A stretch of DNA of 30,489 nucleotides from Emticicia sp031378715. GTDB taxonomy: Bacteria; Bacteroidota; Bacteroidia; Cytophagales; Spirosomataceae. The stretch is taken from the NCBI GenBank assembly GCA_031378715.1, contig JANNEN010000459.1, forward strand, positions 1 through 30,489, in the 5' to 3' direction. The notes beneath the pieces were generated by a model. The model was not told where the DNA came from. It saw only the letters and a list, made by a program, of their open reading frames with translations, and did no database searches. The position numbers and the translations under genes are program-made. Below are positions 8,016-16,600 of this stretch, in pieces; positions within the stretch are counted from its first letter, which is position 1; the number at the start of each line of letters is the position of its first letter.

Positions 8016-9737
8016 ATGCAACAACCACCCACTCCCCAGCGGAAACCACGCACATTTATTGGTGAAAACTTCGCCCTCAATTCGTGGCAAAACGTACAGC
8101 CTTTGTACGAAAACCTATCGAACCGTACGCTTGATAATGCCCAAGATTTGCGTCAATGGTTTATTGACCGCAGCGAATTGGAATCGTATTTATCCGAAAA
8201 TATGGCTTGGCGGTATATCAAAATGACCTGCGATACGGTCAGCGAAGAAAACCAAAAAAATTACCAGTTTTTTGTGGAGCAGATTCAGCCCGAACTTTCA
8301 GTTTATGATGATCAACTCAACAAAAAAGCTCTTAGCAATCCTTTTTTAGACGAACTGACCGATAGCGGTTTTACAATTTTGGTGCGGGGAATGAAAAAAT
8401 CGGTCGAGATTTTTAGGGAAGAAAACATTTCAATCGAAACCCAAATTCAGACAAAACAAACTGATTATCAAGCACTTACAGCCGCAATGACCGTAACCAT
8501 CAACGGCGAAGAATTGACATTGCCAAAGGCAGGAGATTTGCTACAATCGCCCGACCGTGCCGTGCGTGAAGAGGCTTGGACAAAAATCTCGGAACGCCGC
8601 TACCAAGACCATCAAAAGCTGGACGTTTTGTTTAACGAACTGCGAGATTTACGAAATCAAGTAGCTATCAATGCGGGTTTCTCAAACTTCCGTGACTATA
8701 TGTTTGCCGCCATGGGGCGTTTCGATTATACACCCCAAGACTGCTTTGATTTTCACGAAGCCGTGGCCGAAACCGTAGTGCCTCTGGTCGATACCATGGC
8801 CAAAGAGCGACTTAAAAAACTGTCTATCAGTGACTTACGTCCGTGGGATTTGAAAGTTGATCCCGATGGAAAGCCCGCCTTGAAGCCATTTGATAGCGGA
8901 GAAGATTTGCTTGATAAAACGGTTGAATGTTTCCAAAGAATCGACCCAAAACTGGCCGATTACATTCGTATTATGCGACGCATGGGGCATTTTGATGTCG
9001 AATCTCGCAAGGGTAAAGCCCCAGGCGGATACAATTATCCTTTGGAGGAAATCGGCGTGCCGTTTATATTCATGAATGCCACTTCGAGTTTGCGAGATGT
9101 GGTCACGATGGTACACGAAGGCGGACACGCCATTCACTCTTTTGCGGTGCGGGATTTGCCGATTAATGCTTTCCGAAACCCAACCTCGGAGGTGGCCGAG
9201 TTGGCTTCGATGTCGATGGAATTGATTTCGATGGAACACTGGGGCGTGTTTTTTGAGAATGAAAACGACCTGAAACGTGCCAAAATCGAGCATCTGGAAG
9301 ATATTTTGGAGGTTTTGCCGTGGATTGCCACCATCGATAAATTTCAACATTGGATTTATGAAAACCCCACGCATACGATTGCTGAACGTCAGACCCATTG
9401 GGTACAGACGGTAGGGCAATTTTCAGATTCGGTCACAAATTGGAACGGTTTCGAGCGATTTAAGCAATCTACTTGGCAGCGACAACTGCACATTTACGAA
9501 GTGCCTTTTTATTATATTGAGTACGGAATGGCACAATTAGGAGCGATTAGCGTCTGGCGAAACTACAAACAAGATGCACAAAAAGGACTTGACGGCTACA
9601 TGAACGCCTTGAAATTAGGCTACACCACAACAATAGGGAAGATTTACGAAGCAGCCAGCGTAAAATTTGATTTCTCGAAGGAATACATTGCCGAGTTGAT
9701 GGATTTTGTGAAAGCCGAATTAGAGAAATTGAAATAG
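8016..9737 (+). CDS. M3-family zinc oligoendopeptidase (PepF-like)
   Basis: A cytoplasmic M3 metallopeptidase of 573 residues that cleaves oligopeptides. The zinc motif HEGGH is at 367-371 (MVHEGGHAIHSF), and the third ligand is expected in SEVAELASMSME at about 391-401. The substrate-binding segment FYYIEYGMAQLGA near residue 505 is also typical of the family. There is no signal peptide. The ATG at 8016 follows an AT-rich leader with no strong Shine-Dalgarno, as is common in Bacteroidota. It is transcribed divergently from the S41 gene (129-base gap) and lies 20 bases upstream of proB, so the two may be co-transcribed although their functions are not obviously linked. Confidence 0.92.
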   Translation: MQQPPTPQRKPRTFIGENFALNSWQNVQPLYENLSNRTLDNAQDLRQWFIDRSELESYLSENMAWRYIKMTCDTVSEENQKNYQFFVEQIQPELSVYDDQLNKKALSNPFLDELTDSGFTILVRGMKKSVEIFREENISIETQIQTKQTDYQALTAAMTVTINGEELTLPKAGDLLQSPDRAVREEAWTKISERRYQDHQKLDVLFNELRDLRNQVAINAGFSNFRDYMFAAMGRFDYTPQDCFDFHEAVAETVVPLVDTMAKERLKKLSISDLRPWDLKVDPDGKPALKPFDSGEDLLDKTVECFQRIDPKLADYIRIMRRMGHFDVESRKGKAPGGYNYPLEEIGVPFIFMNATSSLRDVVTMVHEGGHAIHSFAVRDLPINAFRNPTSEVAELASMSMELISMEHWGVFFENENDLKRAKIEHLEDILEVLPWIATIDKFQHWIYENPTHTIAERQTHWVQTVGQFSDSVTNWNGFERFKQSTWQRQLHIYEVPFYYIEYGMAQLGAISVWRNYKQDAQKGLDGYMNALKLGYTTTIGKIYEAASVKFDFSKEYIAELMDFVKAELEKLK

Positions 9738-9757
9738 ACGGGTTTAGAAATTACTAA

Positions 9758-10804
9758 ATGTTTTTTATGAACCAAAAACCAATCTTAGTTCTAAAATTCG
9801 GCACAGCTTCCATTACAGAACAAAATGGCGAGCCTGACGAAACAATTATTGCCGAAATTGCACGGCAGGTGGCCACCCTACACCCTGACTATCAGATAGT
9901 TATGGTATCGTCGGGGGCGGTGGGTGCGGGCAAGCATTTTATTAAAAACTATTCGGGAGAAATTGCTGAACGTAAAGCGGCTGCCGCCATCGGGAATCCC
10001 CTTTTGTTGAATATTTACGCAAAATATTTTTCAGAATATAACATTCAAATTGCCCAAAGTTTGTGCGAACGCCAACATTTTGGCAATCGGGAACAGTTTC
10101 TACAACTCAAAGAAACTTACCAAGAATTGTGGCGAAATGGCATCATTCCGATTGCCAATGAGAACGACGTTGTGAGCAATCGAGAGCTAAAATTTTCGGA
10201 CAATGACGAACTCGCCACACTCATTGCCACAGGTTTTGGAGCAGAAACGTTGATGATTTGCACCTCCGTTGGCGGACTTTTGGATAAAGACAAAAATATC
10301 ATTCGGAGCATACAAAACATTGATAATCAAATACTTAGCTTAGCTGATAATTCAAAATCGGCGTTGGGTTCGGGCGGAATGGCATCGAAACTGACCTTCA
10401 CGAAATTGGCTACTCGTATGGGAATCAAGGTTATTATTTTTGGCATGAAGGCAACTGACGGAATCTTAAAAGCGATTCGTGGTGAAGCAGGAAGTGCGTT
10501 TTCGGCACAGGAAGTAACGCTTTCGTCAAGAAAAAAATGGCTGGCAAGCGGCAGCCTAACCGTCGGAACTTTACAGATTGATGCGGGTGCGGCCAAAGCA
10601 CTCCAAAAACGCAGCAGCCTTTTGGCGGTCGGTATCAAGAAACTAAAAGGTGATTTTGAAGTTGGTGAAGTTGTCGAAATCGTTGATAATCAAGGCATTA
10701 TGTTGGCCGTTGCCCGCACAAAAGTTTCTTCGACTGAGCTTTCTGAAAACCTAAAAATGCAGAATTTTGAAGTGGCCAATGCCAATGATATTGTGTTGAT
10801 TTAG
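9758..10804 (+). CDS. proB: Glutamate 5-kinase
   Basis: First enzyme of proline synthesis: phosphorylates L-glutamate to glutamyl 5-phosphate with ATP. The 348-residue protein has an amino-acid-kinase domain (about 1-250) with LKFGTASIT, MVSSGAVGAG, IPIANENDVVSNRELKFSDNDELA and GSGGMASKLTFTKLA, then a C-terminal PUA domain (about 265-348). A second ATG three codons in (base 9767, MNQKPILVLKFG) may be the true start. No proA neighbour is in the window. The 3' end is the boundary of an island: bases 10677-10802 are repeated at 12913-13038 with one synonymous difference (ACT/ACA), and this copy ends in TAG while the downstream copy ends in TGA. The gene is therefore intact, but its last ~42 codons may have been supplied by the incoming DNA. 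Confidence 0.93.
   Translation: MFFMNQKPILVLKFGTASITEQNGEPDETIIAEIARQVATLHPDYQIVMVSSGAVGAGKHFIKNYSGEIAERKAAAAIGNPLLLNIYAKYFSEYNIQIAQSLCERQHFGNREQFLQLKETYQELWRNGIIPIANENDVVSNRELKFSDNDELATLIATGFGAETLMICTSVGGLLDKDKNIIRSIQNIDNQILSLADNSKSALGSGGMASKLTFTKLATRMGIKVIIFGMKATDGILKAIRGEAGSAFSAQEVTLSSRKKWLASGSLTVGTLQIDAGAAKALQKRSSLLAVGIKKLKGDFEVGEVVEIVDNQGIMLAVARTKVSSTELSENLKMQNFEVANANDIVLI
10677..10802 (+). repeat. Left copy of a 126-bp direct repeat (proB 3' end)
   Basis: Matches 12913-13038 in 125 of 126 bases; the only mismatch is T at 10735 versus A at 12971. Identity starts at AAATCGTTGATAATC and stops at the second base of the stop codon. The two copies bracket the RES-gene island, as expected when an element integrates into a gene 3' end and restores it. 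Confidence 0.95.
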
Positions 10805-10814
10805 AAGAACATGG

Positions 10815-11879
10815 CTACGTTTCTAATGTGTCAAGTGTTTCTGTCAATAAAAAAGTTTCCGCTTTTGCAAAAGTGCTAATATTGAATTTTATGTTATCAG
10901 CTAATTCTTTTGAATATATTTCATCTATTTCAAATGCACCTACAGGACTAACATCCTGTATATTTGTAATATTAACAGGCTTTGTGAGGTACATTAATTT
11001 TGCTAAATCTGAGCAATATAATGGTTCATCTTTATCATTTTCGCACGAAAATATTACGGGCATCACAACATTATAGAAAACTCCTTTTGATTTATGATGT
11101 ATTCTCGTTGAACGATAAATAATACCCGTAAATTTATCTTGTTCTCTACACCACCGCAGAGTAAATTGAGGAAATATGTACTCTGGCTTAAAAGGGTCTT
11201 GTCGATTGTTTACACCAATAGAATTTACAAAAAAGATAGGGAATAATAGTACTTTGTCTAAAAGTGATTCATCTTGTATGGTTTCAATATCTTTATAAAA
11301 AAACTCAGTACTTAAATTCAAAAAAGGTGAGTCAAATCTGATTTGGAATTTCGCAAAGAACATTTCATCTAAGGACGGCCTCCCCAGTTCCTCCCATGCG
11401 GTGTAGATTGAGTTTCCCAAATATAAAGAAGGAAATCCTGCAATGCTATATCTTTGAACGGAGATTTTTGTTCTCTTATCAAATGGAACATGAAATATAT
11501 TTTTTCGCTCTTGAATTTCTTCTTTTTTACCCACCCTGACCCTAAAAAGTGGAATATCTCTATTGATATTTGTTTGAGGAATAATAGATAATAGTGCCAA
11601 TTCATTTAAAATCTCTTTATAAGTTTCATAGGATTTATGCGGAAACCCATTGTAGTATTCATTGATGGCATTTTGCAAGCCAACTATAATCTCACTTAAC
11701 TTCGTAATACGCCTTTCATAGTTTTTCTTTTGTGTAACATCTTGCTCATCATACCACGCTTGTATATCATCTTTGAATGAGTCAAGCTTTGTCAAAATAT
11801 ATTTTCTAAAATTACTGTTAGAATCGTAGGAGTGAGGTAATTTATATTTTTTATCAAGCAGTATATCTTTTAGTTCCAT
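10815..11879 (-). CDS. RES-domain protein with an N-terminal helical extension; probable NAD-degrading toxin or effector
   Basis: A 354-residue protein. Residues 1-100 are charged and helical. From about 108 a RES domain follows, with all three signature residues visible in context: Arg113 (PLFRVRVGK), Glu163/164 (RYSIAGFPSLYLGNSIYTAWEE, 143-164) and Ser257 (FTGIIYRSTR). RES toxins characterised elsewhere (with Xre antitoxins) consume NAD+ and stop growth. This protein is much longer than those stand-alone toxins (about 150-230 residues). The N-terminal part may correspond to the HEPN/RES-associated helical domain seen on larger RES proteins, but that is inference. It is the last gene of the island, 12 bases after the unknown gene, and ends 11 bases past the proB stop on the opposite strand. 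A defence or toxin role is likely but unproven. Confidence 0.7.
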   Translation of the reverse strand: MELKDILLDKKYKLPHSYDSNSNFRKYILTKLDSFKDDIQAWYDEQDVTQKKNYERRITKLSEIIVGLQNAINEYYNGFPHKSYETYKEILNELALLSIIPQTNINRDIPLFRVRVGKKEEIQERKNIFHVPFDKRTKISVQRYSIAGFPSLYLGNSIYTAWEELGRPSLDEMFFAKFQIRFDSPFLNLSTEFFYKDIETIQDESLLDKVLLFPIFFVNSIGVNNRQDPFKPEYIFPQFTLRWCREQDKFTGIIYRSTRIHHKSKGVFYNVVMPVIFSCENDKDEPLYCSDLAKLMYLTKPVNITNIQDVSPVGAFEIDEIYSKELADNIKFNISTFAKAETFLLTETLDTLET

Positions 11880-11891
11880 TAGGTTTAAAGA

Positions 11892-12455
11892 TTAATCTTG
11901 TGGAATATTATTTCTGGTCAGTAAATCAATAAGCATCCATACTTGACTATTTAAAAAAAATGGAAAGCCATAAGAAGTATCTACATTTGTTAGCCAAATT
12001 TGGCGGTCTTCAAGGAATTTCACCCAAATATCTCCAAGTTTTGAGTCTGCAAGTGAGGTGTTTTTCAAATCTCTCTGAAACCATGTCCTGTAAAAACTCA
12101 TTGCAGTTGCAAATGCAAGTGCGGCATTTATTTCACGAGTTCCTCTGATGGGTTGGAGTTTTATAATTGATAATTCGGTAGCTGAAATGATTTTATAAAT
12201 ATTTAATTTAGGAGTTTCGTCACGGTTGTCTTTATTTACCACGTATTTATCATCCTTAATAAAGGTTATAAATTCCCAATAATAAGTATTCACTTCTGCT
12301 ACTACGGCATCAATAGTTGCATAAAACTCAATATCAATATTTTTTTCTTGTTTGTGTTTTTCCTGAAATGCAAGAAATACTGTCTTCAAAAACAATATTC
12401 GTTCTTCACCTTTTTCATTGGAAGACGAATTCAAATCATGATGTAAATCTTGCAT
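11892..12455 (-). CDS. Unknown protein, partner gene of the RES-domain protein
   Basis: I do not recognise this family. The chosen start is the ATG at 12455 (MQDLHHDLNSSS; 187 residues). An upstream TTG extension to 12485 would begin inside a terminator-like hairpin and is rejected. The protein appears mostly helical, soluble and acidic, without signal peptide or membrane segments, and has aromatic-rich stretches (NTYYWEFITF, ATAMSFYRTWFQRDL, SQVWMLIDLLTRN). It lies 12 bases before the RES gene and 20 bases after the hairpin at 12475-12512, so its expression may depend on read-through from the small gene upstream. By position it could be an antitoxin, sensor or co-effector for the RES protein, but nothing in the sequence decides this. 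Confidence 0.6.
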   Translation of the reverse strand: MQDLHHDLNSSSNEKGEERILFLKTVFLAFQEKHKQEKNIDIEFYATIDAVVAEVNTYYWEFITFIKDDKYVVNKDNRDETPKLNIYKIISATELSIIKLQPIRGTREINAALAFATAMSFYRTWFQRDLKNTSLADSKLGDIWVKFLEDRQIWLTNVDTSYGFPFFLNSQVWMLIDLLTRNNIPQD

Positions 12456-12474
12456 ATAAAACTGAATTACAAAA

Positions 12475-12512
12475 AATATGAGCAATCAGCTTTTATAGTG
12501 ATTGCTCATATT
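12475..12512 (-). terminator. Perfect 14-bp hairpin with T-run: terminator or attenuator inside the island
   Basis: The arms 12475-12488 and 12499-12512 are perfectly complementary (AATATGAGCAATCA), with a 10-base loop. Read on the minus strand, the stem is followed by six T's (ATATTTTTTG), a classical intrinsic terminator. It sits between the stop of the small gene and the ATG of the unknown gene. With no clear promoter visible between it and the next gene, it may set a ratio between small-gene and effector expression. Confidence 0.75.
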
Positions 12513-12539
12513 AAATTAAAAATCGGTAATTGTAGAACC

Positions 12540-12734
12540 TTAAACGGAAATAGCGTTTTTGGTAATTCTATCTAATAGTTTAAAATAATCACTGAACGTA
12601 ATATCAATAATATCTTTGGTTGGTATAAACTCTCCCTTAGTATCTTTCTCACTATTAAAGAATGGCAACAACGGATTCTTGATAACTTCTGTATAAGAGA
12701 AGTATTTTCTTGAATTTATTACATTTTTTGTCAT
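12540..12734 (-). CDS. Small protein of unknown function, first gene of the RES island
   Basis: A 64-residue protein from the ATG at 12734 (MTKNVINSRKYFSYTE). A TTG extension to 12776 is rejected because that codon lies within the -7 promoter element at 12774-12781. No family is recognised. The sequence has a Lys/Asn-rich start, a middle PLLPFFNSEKDTKGEF, and an end rich in Ile/Asp/Phe (DIIDITFSDYFKLLDRITKNAISV). There is no helix-turn-helix I can point to, no membrane segment and no signal peptide. It has its own consensus promoter and terminator, which supports it being real and separately controlled. As a small leading gene before a putative toxin it could be an antitoxin or a trigger; this is speculation from position. 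Confidence 0.5.
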   Translation of the reverse strand: MTKNVINSRKYFSYTEVIKNPLLPFFNSEKDTKGEFIPTKDIIDITFSDYFKLLDRITKNAISV

Positions 12735-12773
12735 TTCTGTTATATTTGTGAGTGTTTTATATCTATTGGAATG

Positions 12774-12805
12774 CAAAGGTAGCGTTTCACAAGGAGAATA
12801 GCAAA
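12774..12805 (-). promoter_or_regulatory. Bacteroidota-type promoter of the RES island
   Basis: On the minus strand, TTTG (12802-12805) and TACCTTTG (12774-12781) are separated by 20 bases. This fits the -33 TTTG / -7 TAnnTTTG pattern of the Bacteroidota primary sigma factor. It lies 40-70 bases upstream of the small gene's ATG. Confidence 0.65.
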
Positions 12806-12830
12806 CCTTAAGCCAATTTCCATATATTTC

Positions 12831-12910
12831 AATTAATTATATAAAATTGAAGAAAAAAAATAAGATTACAAAGTAATTTTCATTTTTTTTTGAAAAAACT
12901 ATAATTAATT
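12831..12910. repeat. 10-bp inverted repeat at the right edge of the island
   Basis: AATTAATTAT (12831-12840) and ATAATTAATT (12901-12910) are perfect inverted copies 60 bases apart; the second ends two bases before the right proB repeat. The region is very AT-rich, so chance is possible. It could mark an element end. Confidence 0.3.
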
Positions 12911-12912
12911 CC

Positions 12913-13038
12913 AAATCGTTGATAATCAAGGCATTATGTTGGCCGTTGCCCGCACAAAAGTTTCTTCGACAGAGCTTTCTGAAAACCTAAAAATGCAGAA
13001 TTTTGAAGTGGCCAATGCCAATGATATTGTGTTGATTT
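12913..13038 (+). repeat. Right copy of the 126-bp direct repeat (orphan proB 3' end)
   Basis: A near-identical copy of 10677-10802, ending in TGA at 13038-13040 and followed by GGGTTTTTTAATG, which looks like the original proB downstream sequence. It has no start region, so it is a remnant rather than a gene. Confidence 0.95.
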
Positions 13039-13065
13039 GAGGGTTTTTTAATGTTTAATTAAAGA

Positions 13066-13617
13066 CTATTTCGATTTCACCGCTCTCGCCACCCACCCGA
13101 CCAAACTAACCAAAAAAAGTAATATTCCCATCACAGCAAAAGCCCATTTGACTATACCCGCATTGGAAGCGACCCTTGCCCAAAAATCTACTCTTTCAGG
13201 AAACGCCCGCAACATTTGCACGATTCCGAAGTTTTCGAGCATATCAAATCCCATTCCTGCAAGAGGTAAGATATTTAAAATGGCTATTTTTCTAATATTC
13301 CAACCATTCTTTTTGAACAAGAAACTTATCATCAACACAAATGCTGCCGTATAAACAATCGGATAAAGCACATCAACAAACGACTCCACAAAGAAATATA
13401 CTTTCCGCCCCTGCTCGCCATAACTTTCGATGATGTTGTACCCTTTTTCGGGCGAAAATCCAAAGTCTAAATCCATCAAGCCACGATTCAACTGAGGGTC
13501 GAATTGCTTTTGAAAGTGAGGTAAAATCAATCCAGAAAAGAGAAACTGCAATGCCAAAAAGCCCAAAACGAGATACCCGTTTGTGCGTACATAAAAGAAA
13601 TTAGAGAGTTTTTTCAT
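13066..13617 (-). CDS. Multi-pass membrane protein of unknown function
   Basis: About 183 residues from the ATG at 13617 (MKKLSNFFYVRTNGYLVLGFL). An upstream ATG at 13653 would add 12 residues (MVSPCHSFTTKP) that do not look like part of a membrane protein N-terminus. Four hydrophobic segments are visible: VLGFLALQFLFSGLILP, FVDVLYPIVYTAAFVLMISF, a weaker one around ILNILPLAGMGFDML, and GIVKWAFAVMGILLFLVSLV. Between the first two is a polar stretch (GLMDLDFGFSPEKGYNIIESYGEQGRK). I do not recognise the family. It follows the RND transporter gene by about 58 bases on the same strand and may share its transcript. No function is assigned. Confidence 0.7.
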   Translation of the reverse strand: MKKLSNFFYVRTNGYLVLGFLALQFLFSGLILPHFQKQFDPQLNRGLMDLDFGFSPEKGYNIIESYGEQGRKVYFFVESFVDVLYPIVYTAAFVLMISFLFKKNGWNIRKIAILNILPLAGMGFDMLENFGIVQMLRAFPERVDFWARVASNAGIVKWAFAVMGILLFLVSLVGWVARAVKSK

Positions 13618-13675
13618 GGGTTTGGTAGTAAAGGAATGACACGGTGAAACCATGTGTCAGTTCAAAGATACAAAT

Positions 13676-16600
13676 TTATGCTTTCCTTTTTCCGTTAAAC
13701 CAATAAATCAGCGGAATAAACGACAACGAGATAAACAACCCCAGGCACATTCCGCCAATGACCGAGAGTGCCAGCGGGCGTTGAAGTTCAGCCCCCAAAC
13801 CACTCGAAAAAAGTACGGGTAGCAGCCCCAAAACCGTTGTCAGGAAGGTCATTAGCTGCGATTTTAGACGTTTTTTGCCCGAGTATTTTATAGCTTCGAT
13901 TAAGCTCATTGAGCTTACTGTTCGGTTCATGGTGTCGATTTTCAAGATGGAATCATTATCCAAAATACCAATCAAAACTATCATACCGATTGCCGACATG
14001 ATATTAAGGCTATTGCCGCACAAATAAAGCAACAAAACCGCTCCCGTAAGACCAAAAACGATGGTCAGCATCACGATAAAGGGCTGCGTGAGTGATTCAA
14101 ATTGTGCCGCCAAAATGAAATATAAAAGCCCCAAAGCTACCAAAAGTATGAGCAGCAATTCTTTGATAAGGCTTTGGTTTTTGAAAAAACTTCCCGAAAA
14201 ATTTACGCTCAAATCTGTGTTTTTACTAATGATTTTTTTGATTTTTTCTTGGTTTTCTTCTGCATTATTTGACACAAAATCAAACGGGACAAACGCCCCT
14301 TCTTTGCCTTGAAAATAGGATTTATAATCTTGCTGATTTGAGCTTTCGATGAGAGTTTTGAGTGGAATAAAATTTCCTTGCTTAGTTTTTACGGTTGCAT
14401 TTTCGATATTTTGGCTCGTCTTTTGTGCATTGTCACTAATCAAAATCGGAATGTATTTCTGCTCAGATTTTAGATTTCCTGCAATATTTTCATTAAAAAT
14501 TGTTTTTAATTTCTGATAAACGGTTTCGTAGTTTACCTCATAAAGCAATAGCTTTTCGGGTAGGATTTTTACATAAATTCGGTTTTGTAAAGCGGGCGTA
14601 TTAGTTGGTAAATTGTTTTTTGAAAAATCTTGAAAAATACTACTAACCGCCTCAATATCAGGCACTTGTGCATTTTTGTTACTTGTGATTTTGGCTTGTA
14701 GCGGGGCTTCGGTGGTGTTAAAAAGTTGCTCAAAAATGCTTTTCGTGGCTGATATTTCGCTGACGGCACTCGGGTATTTTGCTTGTAAAAATGTTCGAAT
14801 CTCGCCTTGTAAGCGTTCAAAATCTGCATCAGAACCAACTTTGATACTTACCCGACTTTCGTTAAAATTTTGCTGTAAATCTCGGTTCAACAAAAATTGT
14901 TGCTGCCCAATAAAGCTACTTTGATAAAGCGTTTTGGTCTTGAATGATTTTATCAAATCACTAACTCGTTTTTCGTTTTCTTGCACCGTTATTGGTTCGT
15001 TCCAATCAATTTTTGCTTCCAATTCGGTATGACTGATATTGGGCATTCCTCGTTTTTCTATCCACCCAAAAATCGGAATGAATAGCAAACCTACCAAGAT
15101 AAAAATCGCAAAAAAGGTTTTTTTGTAGTGAAAAATTTTGTCAAAAAGCCAATCGTAGCCTTGCTCTGCTTTTTTGGTAAGAAAAGTTTTTTTGGATGAA
15201 AAACTTTGCTCCCCACTAAGGCTGGGGGCTGAAATTCTGTACAAAACAGGCACGAGCGTATAAGAACACAGCAACGAAACGCCCAACGAGAGCGAAACCG
15301 CAATGGCTTGGTCGAAAAACAACGCCCCCGCAATGCCACTCATAAATATTAATGGCAAGAAAACTGCCGAGTTGGTGAGTATCGAAGTAAAAAGCGGAAC
15401 GATAACCTCTTGTGTACCATCAACACAGGCGGTCTCCAAGTCGCTGCCGTCTTCTCGGTGTTGTTCGATGTTTTCGATGACGATAATGGCACTATCAATG
15501 ATTTCGCCAATACCCAGCACCAAACCCGCCAACGATACAATATTGATAGAAATATTGAGTAAATAAAAACATAAAAAGGTAATAATCAACGAAATAGGAA
15601 TAACCAAGCCAACGATAATGGGCGTTTTGCGGTCGCTCATAAAGAAAAAAATCATGACAAACGTACACAATCCGCCAAAAATAATATTGCTAATAAGGTT
15701 ATTGATTGACAAATTCAAAAGCTCCGTTTGGTCTTGGCTGATGGCAAATGATAGCTGCGGATAGTCGGTTTTGTACTGCTCAATTTCACGGTTTAGTTCT
15801 TCCTGCAAATCGAGCAACTGCGTGTCCGACTGCTTGATGATTGATAAGCACACCGCCCGATGTCCGTTGAAAGTATAAAATCCTTTCAGCTTTTGTTCTT
15901 TGATACTGACACTCGCAATATCTCGGAGTTGCAGCACCCGTTCGCCCTTTTTGAAGTAAATATTTTCAATATCTTGCGTAGTTTTTAGTACCGACGAAAA
16001 CCGAATATTGTATTGGTATTGCCCGTCACGCACCACAAAATTGCCCAAATCAAGGTTATTTTCTTGCAAAATAGTCATTAATTCTTGTTCATTGATGCCC
16101 AATGATTGCATCACGGCCTGGTTCGGCACTACGGCAACTTCCGATTTTGACAAGCCCGTAATATCAACCAAAGCTACCTCTTTTGTTTGTTCGAGGCGAC
16201 GTTTGAGGACGTTTTCGCAGAAGTCGGAGAGGTCGAGAACGTTTTCTTCCCGCAGAACCTCACCCCCAACCCCTCTCCAAGTGGAGAGGGGAGTTACCTT
16301 ACCCGAAGCGTCGGCCGCCCCCTGCCCCCTCTCCAAAAAAGGAGAGGGGGAGCGTCCACTCTGGGAGTTCCACACATTTAGGTTGAAAACTGGAATATCG
16401 GCTGCCCCTGCTTTGATTACTTGGGGGCGTTGCATATCTCGGGGTAGGCTGCCCACGATGGCATCAATTTTTTCGTTGGCTTCGATGTAGGCAAGGTTGA
16501 TATTGGTGCCAAAATCGAAGTGAAGTTTCAGTACTGCAAAGCCATCTCGACTTTCGGCTTCGATGTCGGCTAAGTGATTGACCTGTTGAAGTTGGTTGAG

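Larger units (their letters stand above)
10803..12912. mobile_element. Small genomic island inserted at the proB 3' end
   Basis: About 2.1 kb of AT-rich DNA lies between two copies of the proB 3' end (repeat period 2236 bp). It carries three minus-strand genes: a RES-domain protein, an unknown protein and a small protein with its own promoter. No integrase or transposase is inside, so movement would rely on a helper in trans or on homologous recombination. The module has the compact form of a toxin-antitoxin or defence unit. The island status is well supported by the repeat; its function is inferred. Confidence 0.8.

Noticed and set aside
8835..9419. 194-codon minus-strand frame opposite the M3 peptidase
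   Set aside because: It is antisense to a clear metallopeptidase including its HEGGH motif, and shows no recognisable features.
12456..12485. TTG-initiated extension of the unknown island gene
   Set aside because: The start codon would lie inside the terminator hairpin arm; the ATG at 12455 is better placed.
12735..12776. TTG-initiated extension of the small island gene
   Set aside because: The TTG lies within the TACCTTTG promoter element, so it would not be in the transcript.
12913..13040. A second proB gene
   Set aside because: Only the last ~42 codons are present; it is the right-hand direct repeat of the island, not a gene.
16008..16490. Plus-strand frames of 160 and 64 codons opposite the RND gene, with an NPSPSGEG-type stretch
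   Set aside because: They are antisense to the RND transporter; the Pro/Ser/Gly-rich part is the other strand of the palindromic repeat and is a common false gene in Bacteroidota genomes.
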